Shown piece after piece: positions 15,614 through 24,296 of a stretch of 64,000 nucleotides of DNA. The DNA lies in contig SZYB01000001.1 of assembly GCA_030263285.1 (NCBI GenBank), positions 618,911-682,910 on the forward strand. Direction: 5' to 3'. The stretch is from Bergeyella sp. (GTDB lineage: Bacteria; Bacteroidota; Bacteroidia; Flavobacteriales; Weeksellaceae). The notes under the pieces were generated by a model. The model saw nothing but the letters and a program-made list of their open reading frames with translations. It had not been told where the DNA came from and made no database searches. Position 1 is the stretch's first letter, and each line of letters opens with the position of its first letter. Made by a program: the position numbers and the translations under genes.

Positions 15614-17974
15614 TTAAAAATCTACTGAAAATCCAAACCTAATCGCAAAGTTTGCCGGAGGGATACCGTAATAGTTGTCCGCAGAACCTCTCCATGAAAA
15701 ATCTACGCGTATGGGTCTTATATTTCTATATCCTATATTTTCTATCCCAAAGCCATATTCGTAGTACAATTTTTCCGGAGCCACGTATTGTACCGTAGAT
15801 CGATTCATCCTTATATTGTCATCGGAAACAGAACCTATGGCATATCTGTAAAAGATAAGACTCCTCAGACCTAAATCTCTAACAAGCGGAATTTTATTCA
15901 GAATAAAACCATTAAAATGATGCTCCATATATCCCGTTAAATAGCTATCGGTTACATAGTTATAGTAGTTCAGAAGTGAAAAAGAATAATATTCTAAAGA
16001 ATAGCTCTGGTCCGTGGGTATAGGGCTAAGCAAAAGAATGGGAAGCGTACCAAAAATCTTTCCGGCCATAAAATTCGTTTTTAACACTCCATATTTACTT
16101 AAAAAAAAGGGTTTCTGCACCGATAGCAAAAGTTTGCTGTAACTAAAATCGCTTTCTAAAAATCCCCTGAATCCCTGTATATACTTTAGTTTTAACGTTG
16201 TAAATAATCTTTTTCCTATTTTCTGTTCTACACCGTAGCCGTATGCCCGTCTTTTTGGGGTATAAATCACCGATATACTCGCAGAAAAATCTTTTATACT
16301 GCTTTTTTCGCTCAAATTTCCAAGAGTATAGTTTACCGAAAACACCGAAGGATCTGCAGATTTCATTTCCCGATAAACGTTTGATACAATAACATGAAAA
16401 TTATTTTTGATTCCCAAATCTGCACTCAATGAATTTCTGGACATATCGGTCAGGAAATAGTTATTTCCCCTTCTCAAAAATGCATTTGAATTTCTGGGTA
16501 TCAAATCCTGATCGTCATACAATTGACTTCCCAACTGAAAATAATCATGCACTCTGGATCCTTCTAAAACTAACCTAGGTACAGAACTCACTAAGTATTT
16601 GAGACAAACCCCGTATTTAAACTTTCTGTCCTCTGTTCCGTAGGCTCCATAAAAGTAAGTTCTTAATTTGTCGTTTTTTGTAAAGAAAGTTCTGAAAGCT
16701 AGTCTAACCTTAAAACCCTCTATATCATTATCTGATAGATACTTCCATACCGGACCTGCCTGTAGCCCTCTGGCAACATCAAGATACCCTGTAGAAAAAA
16801 CATAAAATATACTACTTAACGCTTTTATTTTTTTCTGAGATTTTAATTTTGACAAAACACTTATATCCTCGGAATGAATATTATTCTGAACAGTAATACC
16901 ATCCCAATACCGCTCACTTTTATTGTACTCTCCCTTGTAAGTCTGCCTTTTCTCATCATCATAAAACGAGGATTCTCTCGACTTATTCAGCACATAATTG
17001 TAGTAGTAAATATCTTTTTTTATACTAAGCCCCATCTTGTTGCTCTTTTTACCTAAAAAAGTAAAATCTCCCTCTATTGTTTCCTTTTTGGGGAGGTAAA
17101 GATTATCGCCGAACTTGGCGAATTCTTTTTCTATGGAAAGCCTGCGTACCAAATTCAGATTCGTATGTTTTGTGGTATTCATCCTTATATAGGATAAAGC
17201 GAAAACCCTGTCTACCACAGTAAAAAACCCCTGGAAAAGAATATCCTCTGACGTTTTTGGAAAAAAATATACCTTGTACTCTGTTTTATCGCCTACCATA
17301 ACAGAATCTCTAAGCACATAATCATAAACACTGTACCCCCCTGTAGATAAGGGACTTACAAAAGATTTGTCCAAAATGCGTAAATCATCATTGTATACAT
17401 CAACACACATAAATGAATCACTTAACATATCTATCCCAAATCCCCCGTCACTAATACCCAGTTTTCTTTCCCCTTCTCTATCTACTCTTTCTTTTTTATA
17501 AAAATTACTCCCGTACACATCATCCGTCATTTCCTTTCTAAAAATGGGAATTTCTGATATTTCTCTATTTTCCCCTTGGGTAAGAATTTTTTTTATCTCT
17601 GCATAATCTTGTTCTAAAATCTTCTTCATCAGGATACTGTCTAAATTATTAAGACCGGTGGTCACCAAACTGTATTTTTTATATTCATAAAAATCCTGAT
17701 TCTCAAGTCTGTTTCTCTCTTTGTTTTCCCATATCCCCTGCAGAATTCTATAGGCAGGATTTTCTTTTTTTGAAAGATGTTTTTTGGGCTTTGCAATAAT
17801 AGTAAGTTCTTTTATCCTCTTTTCGGATGAAAACTTATCCGAGTCATCTTTAACCAAAATAGCCACAGAATCCTTGTCCAGATTCTCCTCACCATAATTT
17901 TTGAGAACCCCTACCTGAGAACGGAATAGGATGACGAAGAAAAAAAATGTTGAAATGAGTAATTTTTTTTTCAT
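15614..17974 (-). CDS. DUF5686-family outer-membrane protein
   Basis: A 786-residue protein with a signal peptide (MKKKLLISTFFFFVILFRSQ) and a large C-terminal beta-barrel ending VDFSWRGSADNYYGIPPANFAIRFGFSVDF, with a terminal aromatic as expected for Bam-dependent insertion. Internal segments such as NPAYRILQGIWENKERN, YKKYSLVTTGLNNLDSI and SGGYSVYDYVLRDSVMVGDKTEYKVYFFPK are characteristic of DUF5686 proteins. Many relatives have an N-terminal carboxypeptidase-regulatory-like domain of about 80 residues; here only a short region precedes the DUF5686 part, so that domain seems absent. Function is unknown. Convergent with rpsB. Confidence 0.75.
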   Translation of the reverse strand: MKKKLLISTFFFFVILFRSQVGVLKNYGEENLDKDSVAILVKDDSDKFSSEKRIKELTIIAKPKKHLSKKENPAYRILQGIWENKERNRLENQDFYEYKKYSLVTTGLNNLDSILMKKILEQDYAEIKKILTQGENREISEIPIFRKEMTDDVYGSNFYKKERVDREGERKLGISDGGFGIDMLSDSFMCVDVYNDDLRILDKSFVSPLSTGGYSVYDYVLRDSVMVGDKTEYKVYFFPKTSEDILFQGFFTVVDRVFALSYIRMNTTKHTNLNLVRRLSIEKEFAKFGDNLYLPKKETIEGDFTFLGKKSNKMGLSIKKDIYYYNYVLNKSRESSFYDDEKRQTYKGEYNKSERYWDGITVQNNIHSEDISVLSKLKSQKKIKALSSIFYVFSTGYLDVARGLQAGPVWKYLSDNDIEGFKVRLAFRTFFTKNDKLRTYFYGAYGTEDRKFKYGVCLKYLVSSVPRLVLEGSRVHDYFQLGSQLYDDQDLIPRNSNAFLRRGNNYFLTDMSRNSLSADLGIKNNFHVIVSNVYREMKSADPSVFSVNYTLGNLSEKSSIKDFSASISVIYTPKRRAYGYGVEQKIGKRLFTTLKLKYIQGFRGFLESDFSYSKLLLSVQKPFFLSKYGVLKTNFMAGKIFGTLPILLLSPIPTDQSYSLEYYSFSLLNYYNYVTDSYLTGYMEHHFNGFILNKIPLVRDLGLRSLIFYRYAIGSVSDDNIRMNRSTVQYVAPEKLYYEYGFGIENIGYRNIRPIRVDFSWRGSADNYYGIPPANFAIRFGFSVDF

Positions 17975-18220
17975 AACAAAAAGGAGCTGAAAGAGAGAAA
18001 AAAATCTATCTCAATGTGAGTCTGTAATAGTGCGTAAAAATACCATTTTACTGCGAATTGTGATAAAGACGTTTTATTCCCAAAAAACATTAATTGTATG
18101 CTACTTTCTGCACCTCCATTCTTACCCAAAAAACCACTTTTGTATGTCTCACAAAATACAAGAAAACGGAACAGAAAGAAAAAATATTTACGTACCTTTA
18201 CCCACGTTTTTCCTAAAATG

Positions 18221-18622
18221 GGGGCTGACTGGTTTCGACAGCAGAACTTGTGGATGGGTAAGCATGCAGAGAACGGCAGCGCGATCTCTTAAATCCCTTG
18301 CTGCAAAATCTAACTGGCAACCAAGAGTATGCTCTTGCTGCTTAATCTGAAGTAAAGTAGGATTTTAAGCGTTTTTCCCGAAGTATAGTAAGGAAGCAAG
18401 ATGTCTTACGGAAGCTCCGTTCTACGGCGTCCGAGCATAAGGCATAGGAAAGGTAGAAATAAGCTTTCGGCCGCTTTTGCCGAAAGACGAAAATCTTTAA
18501 GAAGCTAAGCCGAAAATTGGGTGTCTGTTCTCTGTTTTCGGACGAAAACCAAAAACAGAATAAGCATGTAGAACGCCTATGTACTTTCTGTTTGGACGAG
18601 GGTTCGAATCCCTCCAGCTCCA
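18221..18622 (+). ncRNA. ssrA: tmRNA (ssrA)
   Basis: The 5' end GGGGCTGACTGGTTTCGACA and the 3' end GGTTCGAATCCCTCCAGCTC-CA form the tRNA-Ala-like acceptor (GGGGCTG with CAGCTCC) and T-arm. An open frame at 18316-18345 encodes a tag ending GNQEYALAA-stop, preceded by the usual structured region and followed by pseudoknot-like sequence. The 3' CCA is not encoded after discriminator A18622. tmRNA with SmpB rescues stalled ribosomes and tags the nascent chain for proteolysis. The 3' end is a classic integration site, and an accessory island follows directly. Confidence 0.95.
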
Positions 18623-18627
18623 CAGAT

Positions 18628-18646
18628 AATACTGATTATCAGTATT
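18628..18646. repeat. Perfect 9-bp inverted repeat directly after tmRNA
   Basis: AATACTGAT-T-ATCAGTATT begins 5 bp past the mature tmRNA end. With no T-run after it, it looks less like a terminator than a recombinase-type core or a protein-binding site at the island's left end. Confidence 0.5.
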
Positions 18647-18657
18647 TTGCAAAGAGA

Positions 18658-18704
18658 AAGGACTAAAATAGGGACTATATCTCCGTTTTAGTCCTTATTT
18701 TTTA
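18658..18704 (+). terminator. Terminator-like hairpin after tmRNA
   Basis: AAGGACTAAAA (18658-18668) pairs with TTTTAGTCCTT (18686-18696), followed by ATTTTTTA. The likely terminator of ssrA transcription. Confidence 0.65.
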
Positions 18705-18846
18705 TATATGCTGTTAGTCCTTACTGAATCTATTTTTGAATATATATCCAACCGTGTTTTAACCCTCATCAACAAACAAAACCTCAAAAAAGGTAGTATA
18801 TAAGTTTATTTAAACCTAAAATATTATTCTCTTTATCAGTATAATA

Positions 18847-18884
18847 ATAATATAAGCCGAACACTAATGTTCGGCTTATATTAT
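18847..18884 (-). terminator. Hairpin terminator of the hypothetical gene at 18894-19277
   Basis: A perfect 17-bp stem with loop CTAA (arms 18847-18863 and 18868-18884) lies 9 bp past the stop codon of the minus-strand gene. An AT-rich tail follows. Confidence 0.75.
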
Positions 18885-18893
18885 AAAGTCCTG

Positions 18894-19277
18894 CTATTTA
18901 TAGAAACAAAAAGCCGTTTCGTACTTAGTCGGAGGTTTAACCTTCAAATAACAATCCTCCATTATCCAACTGCTTCTTTTGAAATCATAGTCTGTATTTT
19001 CGTTTAGATGTTCAATAAAAGAATCCTCATCAATTAAGTTGTCGTAAAATAAGAATGAAGCATCACAGCTATTTTCTTTATCGAATGTTATAGTTATTGT
19101 CGCTTCTTGATTATCAAATCGTACCTCAATCACCCGTTCACAGGTGTTACTTTCAACATATTCCATCAGGCAAACAGGATGCCCTTTGTACTTATCCTTT
19201 AATTCCTGATAAGATAACCCTAATGTACCGCAAGCCTCCTCTATCAGTAATTGATACTTATTATTTTGATTTTGCAT
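18894..19277 (-). CDS. Hypothetical island protein
   Basis: A 127-residue acidic protein that I do not recognise. It has no signal peptide and no membrane segment. An alpha-helical start (YQLLIEEACGTLGLSYQELKDKYKG) is followed by beta-type segments (ERVIEVRFDNQEATITITFD) and a C-terminal region with scattered Cys and aromatic residues. It has its own strong terminator and is transcribed toward ssrA. The intact frame and terminator suggest a real gene. It may be a cargo gene of the island. Confidence 0.6.
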   Translation of the reverse strand: MQNQNNKYQLLIEEACGTLGLSYQELKDKYKGHPVCLMEYVESNTCERVIEVRFDNQEATITITFDKENSCDASFLFYDNLIDEDSFIEHLNENTDYDFKRSSWIMEDCYLKVKPPTKYETAFCFYK

Positions 19278-19314
19278 ATATGTCCGCTTTTAAGTCTGAT
19301 TGAAGCAATCAAGC

Positions 19315-19379
19315 CGATATAAATACTAAATAAATAATTTATATCGCTGCGGTCTATATTTATAGGTTCAAATATAGAC
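19315..19379. promoter_or_regulatory. Two consecutive 10-bp inverted repeats in a divergent intergenic region
   Basis: CGATATAAAT (19315-19324) pairs with ATTTATATCG (19337-19346), and GTCTATATTT (19352-19361) pairs with AAATATAGAC (19370-19379). Both lie between the divergent hypothetical gene and the NT-HEPN gene. They could be operators or RNA hairpins. Confidence 0.45.
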
Positions 19380-19503
19380 TAATAGAACCAACAATAGCAG
19401 AATGTTAAAACAAATATACAATTAACCACGAAAAAGTTCATACTGATTTTATTTTTTTAGATACCTTTATCTTCTTAACTTTACAGTTGCAAATTAAATC
19501 TAA

Positions 19504-20398
19504 ATGAAAAAGTCAATCGCATATTTACCACTGAACAACCAGAAAGATTTAAACTATTTGGTGGAAGAAATCCTTACACGGGGATAAAGCAAACCGAAAT
19601 GATAATCCTTTTCGGAAGCTATGCCCGCAATGATTATGTGGTATATGATGAAAAGTTCGAGTTCGGCAAAGTATAGTTTATGTAAGCGATTATGATGTTT
19701 TGGTGATAACGAGCGGCATATCAGACGGCATTGCAGGTAAAGTATTGGATAATATCGAAGTAAAGTATTACAATAAAGCCAAAGACCCTGACCGTCAACC
19801 ACCGCTTCAATTTATAACAACCAATATAAAGAAGCTGAATAAAAAGTTGAACGAAGGGCGGTATTTCTATACACAGATAAAACAGGAAGGCGTTATCCTC
19901 TACGATAGCGAAAAACATAAGTTAGACCGAAGACGTAAACTTAATTTTGATGAGATAAAACAGCAGGCTCAGGAATATTACATTGAAAAATTTAAGAGAG
20001 CAAACAGCTTTTTTGAGGATGTAAATAATGCTTACAAAAGGGAAGATTATGTACAAGCGTCATTCTATTTACATCAAGCCTGCGAAAATTATTTTTATGC
20101 TATCCGTTTGACCTACACTCAACAAAATAGCAAACAACATAACCTCATCAAATTACTAAACTCCGTCAAGAAATATTCAACCGATTTTGTAAAAGTCTTT
20201 CCGCAGGATACACCGGAAGAAAAACGGCTGTTCGAACTAATCAAAGCAGCTTATGTTAACGGACGCTATGACCCTGATTTTGTAGTAACTAAAGAGGATA
20301 TTGACGCTCTTGTTCCCAAAGTGGAACTACTTCGGGATATAACAAAGAGGATATGTGAAGAAAGGATTAATGAGTATAGAGAGATTGACAAGTATTAA
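19504..20398 (+). pseudogene. Nucleotidyltransferase-HEPN protein with two frameshifts
   Basis: Translation starts MKKSIAYLPLNNQKDLNYL then VEEILTR at 19504. It continues in a second frame as IKQTEMIILFGSYARNDYV (the nucleotidyltransferase GS motif) and in a third frame as VSDYDVLVITSG (DxD motif), open to 20398. The two frameshifts fall near 19583 and 19675, within the NT domain. The C-terminal HEPN half is intact (FYLHQACENYFYAIRLTYT) with no RxxxxH ribonuclease motif. Intact relatives are common in Bacteroidota as single NT-HEPN proteins of unknown role. An ATG at 19700 could still give a HEPN-containing 232-residue fragment. Confidence 0.75.
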
Positions 20399-20443
20399 TA
20401 CAATTATTTATTTCCTGTGGTATAATTGTACTATTTTTGTAAT

Positions 20444-21436
20444 ATGAAAAAGAAAAAAATCATAATTGATCCCTATATACAAGGGCAATATAATAATAAT
20501 TATTATTCTATTTATAGTGATGATTGTTTTGATATTCTAAAACAAATAAAGGACAAAAAGTTTGATTTAATAATAACCTCACCCCCATATAACATAGGTA
20601 AATCGTATGAGGTCAAGATCGATATAGAAAAATATTTAAAAACTCAAGAAAAAATTGTAAAACAGCTTGTAGATGTACTGTCCGACAATGGAAGCCTATG
20701 TTGGCAAGTAGGTAATTATATTAATGATGGAGAAGTTTTCCCGTTAGATATGTATTATTATCAGATATTTAAAAAGTATGGACTTAAACTAAGAAATCGA
20801 ATTATATGGCATTTTGAGCATGGCTTGCATGCATCGAAACGTTTTAGTGGAAGATATGAGACTATTCTTTGGTTTACAAAAAATGAAGACTATATATTTA
20901 ATCTTGATCCTGTTCGTGTTCCAGCAAAATATCCCGGAAAAAGGCATTATAAAGGAGATAAAAAAGGTCAACCATCAGGAAATCCTTTAGGTAAAAATCC
21001 AAGTGATATTTGGGAAATTGTTGTTAATGATTGGGATAAAGAAATATGGGATATTCCTAATGTTAAGTCTAATCATCCAGAAAAGACGGAGCATCCATGC
21101 CAATTTCCAATAGAATTAGTAGAACGATGTATATTGGCGTTGACAAACGAAAATAGTTGGGTGTTGGATCCCTTTTCGGGTGTTGGATCGACAATATTAG
21201 CAGCACTCAAAAACAAAAGAAATGCTATTGGTATTGATAAAGAAGTTGAATATTGCAATATATCTCAACAAAGAATAGAATCATTATTTACCGGTGAGCT
21301 AATACCTCGTCCGATCAATAAGGCAATACATAAACCATCAAAAAAAGATAAAGTAGCTCAAATACCGACTGAATGGGCTAATTTAGCTAATAAAATATAT
21401 AAACTATGCAAATCACACAAAGATACTCCCATTTAA
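20444..21436 (+). CDS. Type II DNA methyltransferase, beta class (M.BglII-like)
   Basis: A 330-residue SAM-dependent methyltransferase. Motif IV is TSPPYNIGK (residues 45-53) and comes before the SAM motif DPFSGVGST (242-250), the beta-class order. SPPY at motif IV usually marks N4-cytosine enzymes. EHPCQFPIELVERCILALT is the conserved segment ahead of motif I. I chose ATG 20444; TATTTTTG at 20432-20439 is a possible -7 element only 4 bp before it, so the mRNA may be leaderless. The partner endonuclease gene starts inside its 3' end (31-bp overlap). It would methylate the host's AGATCT-type sites if specificity follows BglII. Confidence 0.85.
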   Translation: MKKKKIIIDPYIQGQYNNNYYSIYSDDCFDILKQIKDKKFDLIITSPPYNIGKSYEVKIDIEKYLKTQEKIVKQLVDVLSDNGSLCWQVGNYINDGEVFPLDMYYYQIFKKYGLKLRNRIIWHFEHGLHASKRFSGRYETILWFTKNEDYIFNLDPVRVPAKYPGKRHYKGDKKGQPSGNPLGKNPSDIWEIVVNDWDKEIWDIPNVKSNHPEKTEHPCQFPIELVERCILALTNENSWVLDPFSGVGSTILAALKNKRNAIGIDKEVEYCNISQQRIESLFTGELIPRPINKAIHKPSKKDKVAQIPTEWANLANKIYKLCKSHKDTPI

Positions 21437-22020
21437 ACGGAGAAGAATATTTAATTGTACATCATCAAAATCTTTATGATGAAATAAAAGATGTTATATC
21501 AAAAATAAATGCTGATGACTTTCTTACTAAAGAGAGTAAAGAAAAAACTAAACAAGGTAGATTAGTATATTCTCCAAAAGAACTCAATAAAGCTTTCCAA
21601 GAAAAGTTTAATGCTTTAGATTGGAATGAAAGCCGTTATCACTATTATATTACTCTTAATAGAGAATTGATGGAGCAAAGCCTCCAGCTTCCGCTTGAAC
21701 AACAAAAGGCATTTCTGGACAAAAATGATATTGTTTCTCCGCTGTATAGTTATAAACAAACAGATTTTGTTAAAAATCAGATAGCAGTAGAAGTACAATT
21801 CGGGAAGTATGCTTTTGTCGCCTTTGATTTATTTGTAAAGCACATGTTATTTTACTCTGGAGGAGTCATAAATTTAGGTATAGAGATTTTGCCTACCAAA
21901 AGGATGCAATCTAAAATGAGCAGTGGTGTAGGTTATTATGAGGGTGAAGTATATAACGTAATGAGGCAAGGAAGAAATAACCCACCTGTTCCATTATTAA
22001 TATTGGGAGTGGAACCATAA
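21406..22020 (+). CDS. Type II restriction endonuclease, BglII family
   Basis: A 204-residue protein with the BglII-family core: NQIAVEVQFGKYAFVAFDLF, followed by VKHMLFYSGGVINLGIEILP and a C-terminus VPLLILGVEP. The metal-binding/catalytic set is in place: Asp120, Glu129 and Gln131, in the D-x8-E-x-Q spacing known for R.BglII, with a candidate Asn107 upstream. It is somewhat shorter than R.BglII (223 residues). Its start lies inside the methyltransferase gene, a translationally coupled order that puts methylation first. Predicted target AGATCT or the related RGATCY, by family analogy only. Confidence 0.85.
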   Translation: MQITQRYSHLNGEEYLIVHHQNLYDEIKDVISKINADDFLTKESKEKTKQGRLVYSPKELNKAFQEKFNALDWNESRYHYYITLNRELMEQSLQLPLEQQKAFLDKNDIVSPLYSYKQTDFVKNQIAVEVQFGKYAFVAFDLFVKHMLFYSGGVINLGIEILPTKRMQSKMSSGVGYYEGEVYNVMRQGRNNPPVPLLILGVEP

Positions 22021-22124
22021 TAAAATTACCAACCAAAAAAATTTTCCTGCACCAAAATGGCTATTTGATATAACACAAAAGGGGGTACGGCATACCTTCT
22101 ATCATTTATAGCCTACCTCCCTAA

Positions 22125-22745
22125 TTAAGCGTTAATCCCGTACTGTTTAGCCATATAAAAGAATGTACCGATACTAAAACGGTTCGTTTTCATACATTCA
22201 TTATACTTCCTATCACATTCAGCATAACTATATTTAGATGAGATACGGCTCAAAGCATGAAAATAATCCCGTCCAGATTCGCCCAGTTCCGAAGCTAACG
22301 AACTACCGATTATAAACCAGTCATTATAATTATCCGTCATATCTATACTGTTCATGCAAGCTATTTCAACTATTCTATATCATCATTTATATTCAGATTG
22401 TGAGTATATAATTTAGGTTTGTATTCAGGAAACACAAGACGGCTGTAAACCTTTGCATCCACATTGCTATACGGCTCGGAGTCGTAACTGTAACCCCGTA
22501 ACCTCACCGCAATTACTGTCTATAACAATTCCATACTTAGTAAAATCATTTTGCAAGGCTTTAAAATGCTCCTTATGATATTGTGGGTATTTGATAGGAA
22601 TAATGGCAAAATAGCCATTACCCGAAGCAGACAAGCCACAACACAATACCTTATCTAATCTTGATAATTGACTTTTCAGATTTACAAAGTTTTTAATATG
22701 TCTGTTATCCTGCCGATTAACTAGTATAAAAAGAATATTTTTTCA
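22125..22745 (-). pseudogene. Remnant of mobile-element primase protein (BT4734-like N-domain plus PriCT-2)
   Basis: Three pieces in three frames join on the minus strand. The first has RLDKVLCCGLSASGNGYFAI then IPIKYPQYHKEHFKALQNDF and KYGIVIDSNCG (about 22690-22520). The second is RLRGYSYDSEPYSNVDAKVY then SRLVFPEYKPK (about 22510-22390). The third is the open 76-residue frame NYNDWFIIGSSLASELGESG then RDYFHALSRISSKYSYAECD (22355-22125), like the PriCT-2 domain of VirE/BT4734-type proteins on Bacteroidota conjugative elements. Its helicase half is absent. It marks the island as mobile-element derived. Confidence 0.7.
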
Positions 22746-22814
22746 CTTTCCCCTGATTTAATCTACTGAGAGCATTAGCCTTTAATTGATTTTAGCCTCA
22801 ATACAATAATTATG

Positions 22815-24200
22815 CTACTTCCCAATACAAAATTTAGAGAAAATGTTTCCCAGAATTTCATCGTTTGTTACCTCTCCAGATATTTCTCCCAAATATTCTA
22901 GCACTTGTCTTAACTCGTAGGCCAAAAGCTCTGTGAAGATATGAGAAGATAACGCGTCTTTTACTTTATTTATCGCATCAAGAGATTTTTGTAAGGCTTC
23001 ATAATGTCTCTTATTGGTAATTACCGTGGTATTTTCTTCGGATTTTAATTTCTCTACATAAGAAGACAATTCATAAATCAGTTCATCAATGTTTTTATTC
23101 TCCAACGCAGACAAGGCTATAAAGGAAAAATCATGAGAGATATTTTTCCTGAAAAGCTCTTCTACAAAAGCAGATTGCGAAAAACTCACCCCGTCTGTTT
23201 TTGTTGCACAAACAATAATCCGAATATCTTTTCTCAGCAAAGAGCTTAACATTTCTATGTCTACAGAAAAGTCTATTGTATTGACATCTACCAGATAAAT
23301 CAAAATATTTGCACGCTCTACTTTTTCCTTGGCTTTTTTTACGCCTATGGCTTCTATTTCGTCCGATGTTTCTCTCAATCCGGCGGTATCTATCAGCCGA
23401 AAGGCATGTCCCTTTATATCCAGTAACTCTTCTATCGTATCTCGGGTAGTGCCCGCAATACTGCTTACAATAGCCCTTTCCTCTTTTAGCAAGGTGTTGA
23501 GAAGGGTAGATTTCCCCGCATTCGGTCTTCCTATAATGGCGACCAAAGTACCATTTTTTACGGCATTACCGTACCGAAAGCTATCAATAAGACTTAAAAT
23601 TTTTCCCTCAATTTTATCAATAAGACGGCGAATAGCCGCGCGATCCGCAAACTCTACATCCTCTTCGGAAAAATCGAGCTCCAGCTCTACAAGAGAAATA
23701 AAGTTGAGCAAATCTCTTCTGAGAAGAGCAATCTCACGAGTAATCCCCCCCTTGAGTTGCCGAATTGCCATTTTTCTGGAGACCTCATTCTCTGAGGAAA
23801 TAACATCGGCTATTGCCTCAGCCTGAGAAAGATCTATTCTTCCATTAAGAAATGCACGCAAAGTAAACTCTCCTGCCTTTGCAATTCTGGCACCATTTTT
23901 TATAAGGATCTCCAGGATACGACCCGCAACATGAGGAGATCCATGAAAACTTATCTCCACAGAATCTTCGGTAGTAAAGCTTTTAGGAGCAAAAAATAAA
24001 GAGAGCATCACCTCATCTATGATTTCTGTTCCCTCTACAAAGTATCCATAATGAATTGTGTGTGATTTCTGCTTTTTCAAATCTTTTGAGGGGAACGATT
24101 TTTGCACAACAGACAGAGTTTCTTTTCCGGAAACCCGAATCACCCCCAAAGCACTCACCCCGTTGGGTGTAGCGAGTGCACAAATAGTATCTTCTGGCAT
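22815..24200 (-). CDS. mnmE: tRNA modification GTPase MnmE (TrmE)
   Basis: A 461-residue protein starting MPEDTICALATPNGVSALGVIRVSG, the folate-binding N-domain. The G domain inserted in the helical domain shows GRPNAGKSTLLN (G1), IAGTTRDTIEE (G2), DTAGLRETSDEIE (G3) and ATKTD (G4). The C-terminus is KFCIGK, with the conserved Cys of the FCIGK motif. With MnmG it makes the cmnm5 modification at wobble U34 of several tRNAs. It borders the accessory island on its 3' side. Confidence 0.95.
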   Translation of the reverse strand: MPEDTICALATPNGVSALGVIRVSGKETLSVVQKSFPSKDLKKQKSHTIHYGYFVEGTEIIDEVMLSLFFAPKSFTTEDSVEISFHGSPHVAGRILEILIKNGARIAKAGEFTLRAFLNGRIDLSQAEAIADVISSENEVSRKMAIRQLKGGITREIALLRRDLLNFISLVELELDFSEEDVEFADRAAIRRLIDKIEGKILSLIDSFRYGNAVKNGTLVAIIGRPNAGKSTLLNTLLKEERAIVSSIAGTTRDTIEELLDIKGHAFRLIDTAGLRETSDEIEAIGVKKAKEKVERANILIYLVDVNTIDFSVDIEMLSSLLRKDIRIIVCATKTDGVSFSQSAFVEELFRKNISHDFSFIALSALENKNIDELIYELSSYVEKLKSEENTTVITNKRHYEALQKSLDAINKVKDALSSHIFTELLAYELRQVLEYLGEISGEVTNDEILGNIFSKFCIGK

Positions 24201-24296
24201 TATACAAAAATAGCTATATATTTTTTTCTGTCTTGTTTTCAGTATAAAAACTTGATGTTATGTATGTATTTATTTTTATGCAAAAAAATAAACAGA

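Larger units (their letters stand above)
18626..22800. mobile_element. Accessory genomic island at the 3' end of ssrA
   Basis: Between the tmRNA 3' end and mnmE lie only accessory genes: a hypothetical protein, a frameshifted nucleotidyltransferase-HEPN gene, a BglII-like methyltransferase/endonuclease pair and primase fragments of a type found on Bacteroidota mobile elements. The DNA looks more AT-rich than its neighbours. No integrase is left, and I found no clear direct repeat of the tmRNA end at the right side, so the right border near 22750-22810 is approximate. Confidence 0.6.

Noticed and set aside
19504-20398. Active MNT-HEPN toxin-antitoxin system
   Set aside because: NT and HEPN are one polypeptide rather than two genes, the NT part is frameshifted, and the HEPN part lacks the RxxxxH ribonuclease motif.
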